Shown here piece by piece: positions 1 to 8,413 of a stretch of 64,000 nucleotides of DNA (position 1 is its first letter; every line of letters starts with the position of its first letter). The stretch is taken from positions 806,001-870,000 of the forward strand of contig NZ_JTKH01000024.1 of the NCBI RefSeq assembly GCF_000827885.1, written 5' to 3'. The notes under the pieces are model-generated. The model was not told where the DNA came from. It saw nothing but the letters and a program-made list of their open reading frames with translations, and did not search any database. This stretch comes from Vibrio renipiscarius (GTDB taxonomy: Bacteria > Pseudomonadota > Gammaproteobacteria > Enterobacterales > Vibrionaceae). Both the position numbers and the translations under genes were made by a program.

Positions 1-1331
1 TGTGGGAAGTGAAGCAAGAGCGCGAACGCATCTATTCACTACCAGAGATGAGCGAAGAAGACGGCATGAAAGTGGCTGAACTTGAAAGCGAGTTCGCTGA
101 GATGGATGGCTACACCGCAGAAAGCCGCGCGGGTGATATTTTGCTACAAGCAGGTATTGAAGAAGAGTTTCATTTTGGTTTGATGCAGCAAGTTGCACCA
201 GGTTGGAAATTGCGTGTGCTATTGGCTCAAGCACTGTTCGCCAATCCAGATATCTTGCTTCTTGACGAACCAACCAACAACTTGGACATCCACACCATTA
301 ACTGGTTGGCTGAAGAGCTGAACCAACGTAAGTGTACGATGATCATTATCTCGCACGACCGTCACTTCTTGAACTCTGTGTGTACGCACATGGCGGATAT
401 CGACTACGGCGAGTTGCGCATCTACCCGGGTAACTACGAGTACTTCCTTGAAGCATCCGGTTTGATTCGTGAGCAATTGCTGTCTTCAAACGCGAAAAAA
501 GCAGCTGAAATCAGTGAACTGCAAGACTTCGTAAACCGCTTTGGTGCGAACGCATCTAAAGCGAAGCAAGCAAGTTCACGTGCAAAGAAAATGGATAAAA
601 TCCAACTTGATGAAGTAAAATCAAGTAGCCGTATTAGCCCATCAATCGATTTCGGTGAAGGTAAAAAACTGCACCGTTTAGCGCTTGAATTGCAAGATAT
701 TGGTCATGCATTTGGCGATGAGTTATTGTTTGAAAAAGGTAATCTACTGCTTGAAGCGGGCACACGCCTTGCGGTTATCGGTGAAAACGGTGTGGGTAAA
801 ACGACGTTACTGCGCTGCCTTGTGAGTGAGCTAGAGCAAACTCAAGGCGTGGTAAAATGGTCAGAAAACGCATCGATCGGTTACTGCCCACAAGACAGCA
901 CCGCGGATTTTGACAACGATCTGACGATCTTTGAGTGGATTTCACAGTGGCGCACAGTGAAGCACAATGATTTGATGGTTCGTGGTATTTTGGGTCGTCT
1001 ACTCTTTACTGCTGACGATGCAAACAAACAAGCGAAGAACTGTTCAGGTGGTGAGAAGAACCGCTTACTATTTGGTAAGTTAATGATGCAAGATATCAAT
1101 GTGCTGGTAATGGATGAACCAACCAACCACATGGATATGGAAGCGATTGAAGCACTGAATAGCGCACTTAAAGTTTATACAGGTACATTGATTTTTGTCA
1201 GCCACGACCGTGAATTTGTTTCGTCTTTGGCTACGTCTATTATTGATGTAAAAGGCAAGAAGTTAGTGAACTTCCAAGGTACATTTGACGAGTACATGGC
1301 TCATCAAAAAAAAGTACTGACCGCAGCATAA
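1..1331 (+). CDS. ybiT: ABC-F ATPase YbiT, 5'-truncated by the window edge
   Basis: The frame is open to base 1 ([11 protein letters not shown]...), so roughly the first 90 residues lie outside the window. The protein is a soluble twin-ATPase ABC-F factor, a family that acts on ribosomes rather than membranes. The first ATPase half shows a divergent signature (VAPGWKLR) followed by Walker [11 protein letters not shown]. The second has Walker [10 protein letters not shown], signature CSGGEKNR and Walker [12 protein letters not shown] charged helical linker (about [18 protein letters not shown] onward) joins them, as in ABC-F proteins. The match to remembered E. coli YbiT runs through the whole length, including the [14 protein letters not shown] segment and the final [12 protein letters not shown]. 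Translation-factor function is known for the family; the exact role of YbiT is not well defined. A GTG at base 9 is only an internal codon. Confidence 0.9.
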   Translation, partial: WEVKQERERIYSLPEMSEEDGMKVAELESEFAEMDGYTAESRAGDILLQAGIEEEFHFGLMQQVAPGWKLRVLLAQALFANPDILLLDEPTNNLDIHTINWLAEELNQRKCTMIIISHDRHFLNSVCTHMADIDYGELRIYPGNYEYFLEASGLIREQLLSSNAKKAAEISELQDFVNRFGANASKAKQASSRAKKMDKIQLDEVKSSSRISPSIDFGEGKKLHRLALELQDIGHAFGDELLFEKGNLLLEAGTRLAVIGENGVGKTTLLRCLVSELEQTQGVVKWSENASIGYCPQDSTADFDNDLTIFEWISQWRTVKHNDLMVRGILGRLLFTADDANKQAKNCSGGEKNRLLFGKLMMQDINVLVMDEPTNHMDMEAIEALNSALKVYTGTLIFVSHDREFVSSLATSIIDVKGKKLVNFQGTFDEYMAHQKKVLTAA

Positions 1332-1426
1332 TGACGTGATGGCGTTGAACAACGTCTATTCGCTGTTATGAATTAACACTTGGTGGCTTGCCCTTTGGCG
1401 TGCCACTAATAATGAAGGAAGCGCTC

Positions 1427-1867
1427 ATGAATGAAGAATTTATGACCGATGAAGAAAGAATTGAACTGCAGCAGAACAATCCGCTGCACGGCCTAAAATT
1501 GGAAGACATGCTGCAGCAGCTTGTTGATCAGTACGGCTGGGTAATTCTAGATACCGCAATGCGCATGAACTGCTTTAACACTAAGCCTACGATTGCCAGC
1601 AGTGTGAAGTATCTGAAAAAGACAGAATGGGCTCGTGAACGAGTAGAAAACTTCTATTTGTACCGTTTTAAGCGCATGCCTAAAGCGTCAGAGTATGAAT
1701 ACAACTTGCCACCACGCGCTCGTACATTCCCGCATGGTTTGACTCCGCGTGAGCCAATGGAATTGACGGTTGAGTCTCTTTTAGCTTCTCAAGCGAAAGC
1801 GGCGTCTGCGCATAAAGAACGCGCATCAAGACAACGTGCAGAGCGCGCTCGTTTCCATCGTCGCTAG
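1427..1867 (+). CDS. VF530-family (DUF2132) DNA-binding protein
   Basis: A 146-residue protein whose middle part (NNPLHGLKLEDMLQQLV to KTEWARERVENFYLYRF) matches the small VF530/DUF2132 fold, known from an Aliivibrio structure and thought to bind DNA. The family core is about 70 residues; this protein adds a C-terminal tail rich in Arg, Ala and Lys (ending RAERARFHRR), which would favour nucleic-acid binding. The start is set at ATG 1427 because AAGGAA sits 7 nt upstream; an in-frame start 39 nt earlier has no ribosome site. It follows ybiT by 95 nt and ends before a clear terminator, so it may be co-transcribed with ybiT. Its cellular function is unknown. Confidence 0.8.
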   Translation: MNEEFMTDEERIELQQNNPLHGLKLEDMLQQLVDQYGWVILDTAMRMNCFNTKPTIASSVKYLKKTEWARERVENFYLYRFKRMPKASEYEYNLPPRARTFPHGLTPREPMELTVESLLASQAKAASAHKERASRQRAERARFHRR

Positions 1868-1935
1868 TTATCGCCAGTGGCGGTTTTGAATGGCATGACG
1901 TCGTCATTGCTCTTTGATTCCCGTTCAAAACGTCG

Positions 1936-1966
1936 AAAAGCCAAACGTAAATCGTTTGGCTTTTTT
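1936..1966 (+). terminator. Intrinsic terminator after the VF530-type gene
   Basis: A perfect stem (AAAAGCCAAACG / CGTTTGGCTTTT) with a 5-nt loop ends in a run of T. It lies about 70 nt after the stop codon. Confidence 0.9.
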
Positions 1967-2477
1967 GTGCCTGTTTTTCGTCGAAGCGATCATATAGATG
2001 CAAGGTGAACTTAGATCCAAGACGAACGTAGCCACTTTTCATTTGATTGAACACGCCTCTTAAATTGACCTTAAAGTACGCTCATTTCTTTTTCGTGGTT
2101 AACACCTTATCTCGTGATCATGGGTGAATATTTGGCTCATTGAATGGGCGTTAATAGGCACATTCATCTGGCCACATAGCCCGACCGATTGGGTGGTTTA
2201 GCGTGTGATTTTTCAGGGTGATTTCTCACCCTGTGATTTTGTTGGTTTTAGGTATTATGGCGAAAATGTAAGCATCCAAGTGCACTTGCTTTTCATTTTA
2301 TTCTCATTAAATGAGATGAAATTGGCTATAATATGCTGCAAATTCTTATTTTTTGAGAATGCGAGGGGTTTGCTTACTAGTAATGTCCGGCATCAGAAGG
2401 CAACCTAAATATTCGAGTTATAGATCACATTATGAATCTGTGATGCAGGGAATGAGAAAAAGGAAGAAAGAGATCAT
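1967..2477 (+). promoter_or_regulatory. Upstream region of gltS with hairpin, -10-like box and inverted repeat
   Basis: No convincing gene lies in these 511 bases. They hold a perfect 8-bp hairpin (CAGGGTGA-TTTC-TCACCCTG, 2214-2233), a TATAAT box at 2327-2332 without a good -35, and an inverted repeat ATCACA-N9-TGTGAT at 2424-2444. The repeat's half-sites have the opposite orientation to a CRP site. The long leader before gltS may be regulatory, but no known riboswitch class was recognised. Confidence 0.4.
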
Positions 2478-3704
2478 ATGAATCAGGTTATATCTGTCGG
2501 CCCACAGGAGTCGTTTTTAGTCGCAATTTTCGTTCTATTTTTAGGTCAATTCATTAATGCGAAACTGCCGATACTAAAAAAATTCAATATTCCTGAACCG
2601 ATTGTCGGTGGCTTGATCGTCGCGTGTGCAATTACGAGCTTGCACTTCCAAGGAATCGATTTAGTTTTTGATTTGCCATTGCAAAACACCTTTATGTTGA
2701 TGTTTTTCGCCACGGTAGGTTTGGCGGCAAATTATACTCAGTTGATCAAAGGTGGCGTTAAAGTCTTTTTGTTTCTAGCAGTAGCCTCTGTTTACATCCT
2801 AATCCAAAACGCGGTAGGTGTGTCGCTTGCGAGCATGTTCGGCTTAGACCCACTAATGGGATTGATCGCCGGTTCGATTACCCTTTCTGGTGGTCATGGT
2901 ACGGGCGCTGCGTGGTCACAAACGTTCCAAGACGTGTACGGACTGGATAACGTATTAGAAATCGCGATGGCCTCAGCAACCTTTGGTTTGATCATGGGCG
3001 GCATTATTGGCAGTCCTGTTGCTCAGCGTTTAATTGAGAAGCGCAAATTAGAATCCGACTACGGCCATACGAATCAAACGCACCAAGAGTTTCCTGAGTT
3101 GGTGACGTACAACGAACATGAAGAAGATCGTGTCACGGCGAAGAAAGTCATCGAAAGCTTAGCGCTGATTCTATTTTGTGTGGTTGGTGCTGGTTACGTA
3201 GAAGAGTGGGTGAGTTTATTTGGCATTAAATGGCTGATGATCCCAGATTTTGTTTACGCCTTGTTTATCGGTGTTGTCATCACGAATACGCTGGAAGTGA
3301 CCAAAGTACGTAAGCTAGATCTAGAAACCGTCGATATTCTTGGCACTGTGTCACTGGCGCTGTTCTTAGCGATGGCATTGATGAGCCTGAAATTGTGGAA
3401 CATTTTTGACTTAGCGATTCCGTTCCTTATCATTCTTGGCGTGCAATCGACGATTCTGGCGGTATTTGCTTACCACGTAACATTCCGTATCATGGGCAGT
3501 AATTACGATGCGGCGGTGATTGCAAGTGGTCATTGTGGCTTTGGCCTAGGCGCAACGCCTACTGCGGTCATGAATATGGGCTCAATCGTGAGTCGCCATG
3601 GTCCATCACCACAAGCGTTTATGGTGGTGCCAATCGTGGGCGCATTCTTTATCGATATCGTCAACTTAATGATTCTACAAGGTTGCATTGCTTTTATTCA
3701 TTAA
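2478..3704 (+). CDS. gltS: Sodium/glutamate symporter GltS
   Basis: A 408-residue inner-membrane carrier that imports glutamate with sodium. The translation has about ten hydrophobic spans in two halves separated by a charged loop (around residues 190-225, EKRKLESDYGHTNQTHQEF). Each half carries a glycine-rich re-entrant-loop motif: SGGHGTGAAW in the first and SGHCGFGLGATPTA in the second, the hallmark of the ESS/GltS family. The length equals the family norm (about 400). The start is supported by AGGAAG a short distance upstream. It stands alone, with a terminator 22 nt after the stop. Confidence 0.95.
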   Translation: MNQVISVGPQESFLVAIFVLFLGQFINAKLPILKKFNIPEPIVGGLIVACAITSLHFQGIDLVFDLPLQNTFMLMFFATVGLAANYTQLIKGGVKVFLFLAVASVYILIQNAVGVSLASMFGLDPLMGLIAGSITLSGGHGTGAAWSQTFQDVYGLDNVLEIAMASATFGLIMGGIIGSPVAQRLIEKRKLESDYGHTNQTHQEFPELVTYNEHEEDRVTAKKVIESLALILFCVVGAGYVEEWVSLFGIKWLMIPDFVYALFIGVVITNTLEVTKVRKLDLETVDILGTVSLALFLAMALMSLKLWNIFDLAIPFLIILGVQSTILAVFAYHVTFRIMGSNYDAAVIASGHCGFGLGATPTAVMNMGSIVSRHGPSPQAFMVVPIVGAFFIDIVNLMILQGCIAFIH

Positions 3705-3725
3705 TGCCCCAGTAGAGTGCGATGA

Positions 3726-3751
3726 AAGACAGGTTTAGGCCTGTCTTTTTC
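3726..3751 (+). terminator. Intrinsic terminator of gltS
   Basis: AAGACAGG and CCTGTCTT form a perfect stem around a short loop, followed by TTTTTCT. Confidence 0.9.
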
Positions 3752-3861
3752 TATTTTGGCGGCAACAAAAAGCGCATTGAATGCGAATGATGCAGTCGTC
3801 AGTGCAACTCAAGAGAAAAGCAGGATATACTGTTACTGTATCTATGATTTAAAGGCAACTT

Positions 3862-4233
3862 ATGAGCGACTCATCTACTGTAACTGTTCCACAAGATCCA
3901 ATGGCACGCTTTGATGCATTTTTTAAAGCGATTATTGAAAGCAAAAAAATCTGGCTATTGATTGATGAGCACGGAAGTGTATTGCTGAACACGGATGATG
4001 AAGAATGTGTGCCAGTATGGCCATCTGAAGCGCATGCGCTGCAATGGGCAACGGAAGAATGGGAAGGCTTTACTGCGGAACCGATTTCTCTTGCGAAGTG
4101 GAAGAGTCGTTGGACTCGCGGCCTAGAGCAAGACGACCTGTCGTTAGTGGTATTCCCAGACGCTGAAGGTGAAGGCTTAGTGCTTTACCCAGACGAATTT
4201 GAAGCTGAAATGATGAAGCGTGAGCGTCGTTAA
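3862..4233 (+). CDS. DUF2750 domain protein
   Basis: A 123-residue acidic, soluble protein with the pattern of the DUF2750 family: a short helical start (ARFDAFFKAIIESKKIWLLID), a strand pair with VPVWPSEAHALQWA, and a C-terminal VVFPDAEGEGLVLYPDEFE. The family has no established function. AAAGG precedes the ATG at normal spacing. The gene appears monocistronic, between the gltS terminator and a weaker hairpin at about 4.29 kb. Confidence 0.75.
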   Translation: MSDSSTVTVPQDPMARFDAFFKAIIESKKIWLLIDEHGSVLLNTDDEECVPVWPSEAHALQWATEEWEGFTAEPISLAKWKSRWTRGLEQDDLSLVVFPDAEGEGLVLYPDEFEAEMMKRERR

Positions 4234-4285
4234 GAACAGCGATTGAAATACGTCATCATGTGAATGGTCACGATTTTGTTTAAAA

Positions 4286-4320
4286 GCGGGTGGCATGAAA
4301 GTGTCGCCCGTTCTCTTTGT
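4286..4320 (+). terminator. Possible terminator after the DUF2750 gene
   Basis: A 10-bp stem containing several G-U pairs (GCGGGTGGCA / TGTCGCCCGT) with a 6-nt loop, followed by a T-rich but interrupted stretch. Confidence 0.5.
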
Positions 4321-4528
4321 GATTTTCCCCTGAAATACCCCTCTGTCATTCTTCTTTATTCTCTCACGCCCTCAACGATGCTCTCACTCCGTCAACCACG
4401 CACAGATGCTCCTTATGGTGGTTGTCTGTTTTGATGTCGATGTTCTTTTGAATCTTTACCTGCATTTGTTAGAATGCCGCCCTTCGCAGGCAGTGCCATG
4501 CCTTATCATGCAAGGTTAGAGAGACAAG

Positions 4529-5053
4529 ATGAACGATACACTCACGATGATTGGATTAATTAACCCGAAAAGCCCGGAAAATGTGGGTGCAGTAATGCGC
4601 GCGGCGGGATGTTATCAGGCTAATGCCGTCACTTATACGGGTGAGCGTTACGACCGCGCAGTTAAGTTTGCCACGGACACGAAGAGCATGATTCAAAGCA
4701 TCCCATTAACCGGAGTGGATTCGGTTTTGGATGACTTACCAGCGGATATTAAAGTGGTTTGTGTTGAATTGGCGGAAGGTGCGACACCGTTGCCGTATTT
4801 CCAGCACCCAGACAAAGCCATTTATGTGTTTGGCCCTGAAGATGGTTCGATTCCCCAAGAGGTGGCCAATCGCGCGGATCACGTGGTTTATGTACCCACC
4901 ATTGGTTGTATGAATCTAGCGGCATCGGTCAACGTATTGCTTTATGACCGTTTAGCGAAATCTGAAAATATGATTCAAGGTGACGACTTGATTCGTCGCA
5001 GCCGTGATAACAAAAACAAACTGGTGATCAAAGCGGCGAGTTGCGCGGAATAA
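4529..5053 (+). CDS. TrmH-family (SpoU) RNA 2'-O-methyltransferase
   Basis: A 174-residue SPOUT-class enzyme expected to methylate a ribose 2'-OH in tRNA or rRNA using S-adenosylmethionine. The three SpoU motifs are all visible: motif 1 NPKSPENVGAVMRAAG near the N-terminus, motif 2 YVFGPEDGSIP around residue 93, and motif 3 CMNLAASVNVLLYDR around residue 128, which builds the knot and binds AdoMet. It is a stand-alone catalytic domain without an added RNA-binding domain, similar in size to TrmL, but sequence alone does not fix its target nucleotide. It is preceded by AGAGAG and is likely transcribed alone. Confidence 0.85.
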   Translation: MNDTLTMIGLINPKSPENVGAVMRAAGCYQANAVTYTGERYDRAVKFATDTKSMIQSIPLTGVDSVLDDLPADIKVVCVELAEGATPLPYFQHPDKAIYVFGPEDGSIPQEVANRADHVVYVPTIGCMNLAASVNVLLYDRLAKSENMIQGDDLIRRSRDNKNKLVIKAASCAE

Positions 5054-5160
5054 GCTGTGTTTCGGCTGCGTGATTAGAGTGGGTACTTAGCGGGTATCGA
5101 TTCTATTCTTTCGTTTGAATCTTTGGTTTCGTATGATTTTCTGGCTTCGTATGAATAAAT

Positions 5161-5184
5161 AAGGGCTTTCACAGAGAAGCCCTT
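5161..5184 (-). terminator. Hairpin downstream of speG
   Basis: AAGGGCTT and AAGCCCTT form a perfect stem with an 8-nt loop, between two convergent genes. On the minus strand it is followed by ATTTATTC, so it most likely ends speG transcripts. Confidence 0.6.
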
Positions 5185-5222
5185 AAGAACAATCAAGACG
5201 AGACTAGAGCATCTAGTGTCGG

Positions 5223-5747
5223 CTACTTATTGCGATTGTCGAGATAAGTATCTTGCAGGATATACATGCGTTTCACATCGCAGTATGCGCCATTAACGAA
5301 TATCTCTTTGACTAAATGTCCTTCCTCAACAAAGCCACTTTTTTCGTATAGGTGGATGGCTTTTTCATTATTAACCGCGACGTGTAAATAAATCTTATGC
5401 AGGTTTAATATCGTAAACGCGTAGTTTAACGCTTTATTAATTAGCTGACGGGCATAGCCGCAACCTTGGTAGTCCGGAGCAATAATGATTTGGAATTCAG
5501 CGTTACGGTGAATTGAGTTAAGTTCGACTAATTCGACTAAGCCAATAGATTGCTGCTCCGAATTTTCTGCGATAAAGCGACGCTCGTTGCTGTCGTGAAT
5601 ATGTTTACGAAACAGGTCTTCCAACTCGTAGTAAGATTCATACGGCTCTTCAAACCAATATGACATGATTGAGCGGTTGTTGTTGAGTTGGTGAATGAAG
5701 CGAAGGTCTGTTTGCTCAAGAGCGCGTAAGCGGATTTCGTTATCCAT
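5223..5747 (-). CDS. speG: Spermidine N1-acetyltransferase SpeG
   Basis: A 174-residue GNAT enzyme that transfers acetyl from acetyl-CoA to spermidine or spermine, lowering toxic polyamine levels. The acetyl-CoA loop QGCGYAR and the segments [11 protein letters not shown] and [23 protein letters not shown] match remembered V. cholerae SpeG nearly residue for residue. The start at 5747 is chosen because GGAAAG lies 4 nt upstream and the resulting N-terminus ([11 protein letters not shown]) aligns with the V. cholerae protein. The upstream in-frame ATG at 5759 has no ribosome site. The gene is divergent from the aldehyde dehydrogenase gene. Confidence 0.92.
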   Translation of the reverse strand: MDNEIRLRALEQTDLRFIHQLNNNRSIMSYWFEEPYESYYELEDLFRKHIHDSNERRFIAENSEQQSIGLVELVELNSIHRNAEFQIIIAPDYQGCGYARQLINKALNYAFTILNLHKIYLHVAVNNEKAIHLYEKSGFVEEGHLVKEIFVNGAYCDVKRMYILQDTYLDNRNK

Positions 5748-5939
5748 GTTACTTTCCATTTATGAATTAAATAATGCATGCGGCATAGATTGCAGAGAAT
5801 TATGCTGCGACGGAAACATAGCACTATTGCTTGAAGCAGGGAATCAAATTTATGCGGTTCTGGTCATCTCAAACGGTCGTGATTTTTAAAGCAAAACTGA
5901 CTATTCTTAAGTCGATGAATTTTAGGGTGTATTAAGGCT

Positions 5940-7376
5940 ATGGAAAAGGTCGTCGATTTAAATCATTGGCAAAAAGCGCACGTGAAGTCCCAGGAAGAGC
6001 TGCAAGCGTTGTTTGAGGCATTACAGACCCGATTTCACGCTCAGCCTTACTTAGCATTGCCTCAACGTTTGCAGTTATTAAAGCAGCTTAAGGAGGCGTT
6101 AGTTAGCCACCAGGCGGCGCTGCTTGAGGGGCTCAATGACGATTATGGTTATCGCAGTGAGTTTGATAGCACTCTGTGTGACTTGCTGCCATCAATTGAG
6201 CACATTCATTATACCTGTAAAAACCTTAAAAAATGGGCCAAACCCTCTCGACGCCGAGCCGGTTTAACGCTTGCTCCTTCACGAATCAAAGTACGTTATC
6301 AGCCACTGGGCGTTATCGGGGTGATGGTGCCGTGGAACTTTCCTATTTTCCTAAGTATCGCTCCGGTTGTGACGGCCATTGCCGCGGGAAACCGTGTAAT
6401 GGTAAAGCTGAGTGAAAATACCCCTCACACCAACCAAGTTCTGAGTAAAATTTTTGCCCAGCTTGATCACCACGTGTGTGCGATAGAAGGGGATGTCGGC
6501 ATCTCGCAACACTTTTCGCAGCTGCCGTTTGACCATTTGTTGTTTACGGGGTCTACCAAGGTAGGCCGACTGGTGGCGGAGCAAGCCGCTAAAAATCTCA
6601 CGCCAGTGACGCTGGAACTTGGCGGAAAATCACCGGTGATTATCGCACCCGATGCCGATATTGATCACGTCGCATCGATAGTGTTGATGGGGAAATCACT
6701 GAATGCGGGGCAGATTTGTGTCGCACCAGACTATGTATTGTTGCCTGAAGATAAACAGCAAGCGTTTGTGGAAAGCTACCTGAGGCAGTATCGGCAAGCG
6801 TATTTGAATCAGCCCCAAGAATTAGGCATGACGCGGATCATCAACCAAGCGCAGTTTGAGCGCTTAACGAGTTATGTTGATGACGCCAAATTAAAAGGTG
6901 GCAAGGTGTATACGATTGACGATGTTGATTTGGCTGAGTGTGAAATGCAGCCCCATCTCATCACAACGCTAAGCGATGACATGTGGGTAACGGAAGAGGA
7001 AATCTTTGGTCCGATTTTGCCTATTATCGGCTATCGTCACGTCAATCAAGCATTGGAATACATTGGTAATCGACCGCGCCCGCTTGCGATTTATTTGATG
7101 AGTCGAGATCAACAACTCATTGAGCAAGTGAGCCAACAAACGCACAGCGGCGGGTTGTGTATTAACGATGCTCTATTGCATGTCTCTGCTCATGACGCGC
7201 CTTTTGGCGGCATCGGCGATTCTGGCATGGGGCATTATCATGGGGTGGAAGGTTTTCGTCGCCTGTCTCATGCTAAAACCGTATTGAGCACGCCGAGTTG
7301 GTTGCCCCGCGCTCGATGGATTATTCACTATCGTGTGTGGATGAAAAAAGCGTTGGCGGCCATGTTCATTAAATAA
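5940..7376 (+). CDS. Aldehyde dehydrogenase, coniferyl-aldehyde dehydrogenase type
   Basis: A 478-residue NAD(P)-dependent aldehyde dehydrogenase. Visible landmarks are the VPWNFP segment near residue 130, the cofactor-pocket LFTGSTKVG, the general-base glutamate in LELGGKSP, and the catalytic cysteine in NAGQICVAPDYV. The C-terminus PFGGIGDSGMGHYHG is typical. Overall it resembles the coniferyl-aldehyde dehydrogenase (CalB-like) branch that also oxidises medium-chain aldehydes; the natural substrate here is unknown. The stop codon sits inside a 15-bp tandem repeat (7372-7431) that repeats in-frame stops. It is convergent with secF2 across a shared terminator. Confidence 0.85.
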   Translation: MEKVVDLNHWQKAHVKSQEELQALFEALQTRFHAQPYLALPQRLQLLKQLKEALVSHQAALLEGLNDDYGYRSEFDSTLCDLLPSIEHIHYTCKNLKKWAKPSRRRAGLTLAPSRIKVRYQPLGVIGVMVPWNFPIFLSIAPVVTAIAAGNRVMVKLSENTPHTNQVLSKIFAQLDHHVCAIEGDVGISQHFSQLPFDHLLFTGSTKVGRLVAEQAAKNLTPVTLELGGKSPVIIAPDADIDHVASIVLMGKSLNAGQICVAPDYVLLPEDKQQAFVESYLRQYRQAYLNQPQELGMTRIINQAQFERLTSYVDDAKLKGGKVYTIDDVDLAECEMQPHLITTLSDDMWVTEEEIFGPILPIIGYRHVNQALEYIGNRPRPLAIYLMSRDQQLIEQVSQQTHSGGLCINDALLHVSAHDAPFGGIGDSGMGHYHGVEGFRRLSHAKTVLSTPSWLPRARWIIHYRVWMKKALAAMFIK

Positions 7377-7431
7377 ACAGGCATCAAATAAAAAGGTATT
7401 AAATAAACAGGCATCAGATAAATAGGCATTA
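7372..7431 (+). repeat. Four 15-bp tandem repeats spanning the dehydrogenase stop codon
   Basis: Four copies of a 15-bp unit lie end to end: AATAAACAGGCATCA, AATAAAAAGGTATTA, AATAAACAGGCATCA and GATAAATAGGCATTA. A fifth partial copy runs into the terminator. Since 15 is divisible by three, each unit repeats a TAA in the frame of the dehydrogenase, giving the reading Ile-Lys/Arg-stop five times. Copies 1 and 3 are identical. Confidence 0.9.
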
Positions 7432-7438
7432 AGTAAAA

Positions 7439-7463
7439 AAATCAGGCCCAATGGGCCTGATTT
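7439..7463. terminator. Bidirectional terminator between the dehydrogenase and secF2
   Basis: AAATCAGGCCC and GGGCCTGATTT form a perfect stem with a 3-nt loop, flanked by A-rich sequence on the left and T-rich sequence on the right. Confidence 0.85.
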
Positions 7464-7514
7464 GATGAGTGCATTTTATATTCTGCCGAGTTACCTCAGT
7501 CTTTTAACCCTTAA

Positions 7515-8411
7515 TTACGGCGCTTCAGAGATAGGTTCTGGTGCGTAGTGTGTTGGGTTTAAATTTGTCAGCTCAGGGATAATGGTGGCGACAGTCATGG
7601 TTGACCATGTTCCTGCAACAATACCGATGAACATGGTGATCGAGAACCCGAATAGTGGTTCTCCACCCAGTAGCCACAGAGAGGCCACTGAGATTAGGGT
7701 TGTCCCCGAGGTGATGAGAGTACGCGACAAGGTATTCAAGATCGCTTGGTTATTCAGCTCAGCGATGGGCAACTTCACATTGGCTCTAAGCAGTTCGCGA
7801 ATTCGGTCAGAGATGATGATCGAGTCATTCAGTGAATAACCCAACACCGCCAGCAGTGCGGCCAGTACGGTGAGGTTAAACTCCATTCCTGTTAGCGAGA
7901 AGAAGCCGAGCAGAATAAACACATCGTGCATTAGCGCCAGTAAGGCTCCGGATGCGAGACGCCATTCAAAACGGAAACTCAGATAAGCCAAGATCACCAT
8001 GAGCGTGATCATCACCGCGAGGCCACCTTGCTCGGCCAGTTCTTGCCCCACTTGTGGGCCGACTAAACTGACATTAATCATTTCCACATTGTCTGAAAAG
8101 CTAGCAAGTAGCTGACGAATTTCAGGCTGCTGTTGGATGTCTTCGGTTGCGGCATAACGGAGCATCCATTGACCGTCATCACCGGTTGATACGACGGAGA
8201 CAGGCTGGTGCAGAGCCGCTTCTAGCTTGGTTTGAATCTGCGACGCAGTTAGGCTGGTATCTAAACGCACTTCACTGATCATACCGCCGGTAAAATCCAA
8301 ACCGAAATTAAGGCCTTTGGTCGCGAGTGAAAAAATCGACACCAAGATCAAAAGGCAAGAAATGAAGCTACCGGCATGACGCCATTTGGTTAGTTGTTTA
8401 TTGGTAATCAT
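7515..8411 (-). CDS. secF: Protein translocase subunit SecF (SecDF2 set)
   Basis: A 298-residue inner-membrane RND-family subunit that works with SecD and the SecYEG channel, using an ion gradient to complete protein export. The FGLDFTGGMISEVRL element near residue 32, a short periplasmic P1 domain, then six predicted spans with the SLNDSIIISDRIRE motif near residue 190 are diagnostic. It begins 2 nt after the secD stop, so the two are translationally coupled. There is no yajC upstream; vemP precedes secD instead, which marks this as the second Vibrio set, SecDF2. Confidence 0.93.
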   Translation of the reverse strand: MITNKQLTKWRHAGSFISCLLILVSIFSLATKGLNFGLDFTGGMISEVRLDTSLTASQIQTKLEAALHQPVSVVSTGDDGQWMLRYAATEDIQQQPEIRQLLASFSDNVEMINVSLVGPQVGQELAEQGGLAVMITLMVILAYLSFRFEWRLASGALLALMHDVFILLGFFSLTGMEFNLTVLAALLAVLGYSLNDSIIISDRIRELLRANVKLPIAELNNQAILNTLSRTLITSGTTLISVASLWLLGGEPLFGFSITMFIGIVAGTWSTMTVATIIPELTNLNPTHYAPEPISEAP

Positions 8412-8413
8412 AA

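Noticed and set aside
1680..2054. A 124-codon minus-strand frame over the VF530-type gene end
   Set aside because: It overlaps a supported gene and its terminator and shows no domain or ribosome site.
2424..2444. ATCACA-N9-TGTGAT before gltS as a CRP site
   Set aside because: The half-sites face the opposite way to a CRP site; kept only as an inverted repeat.
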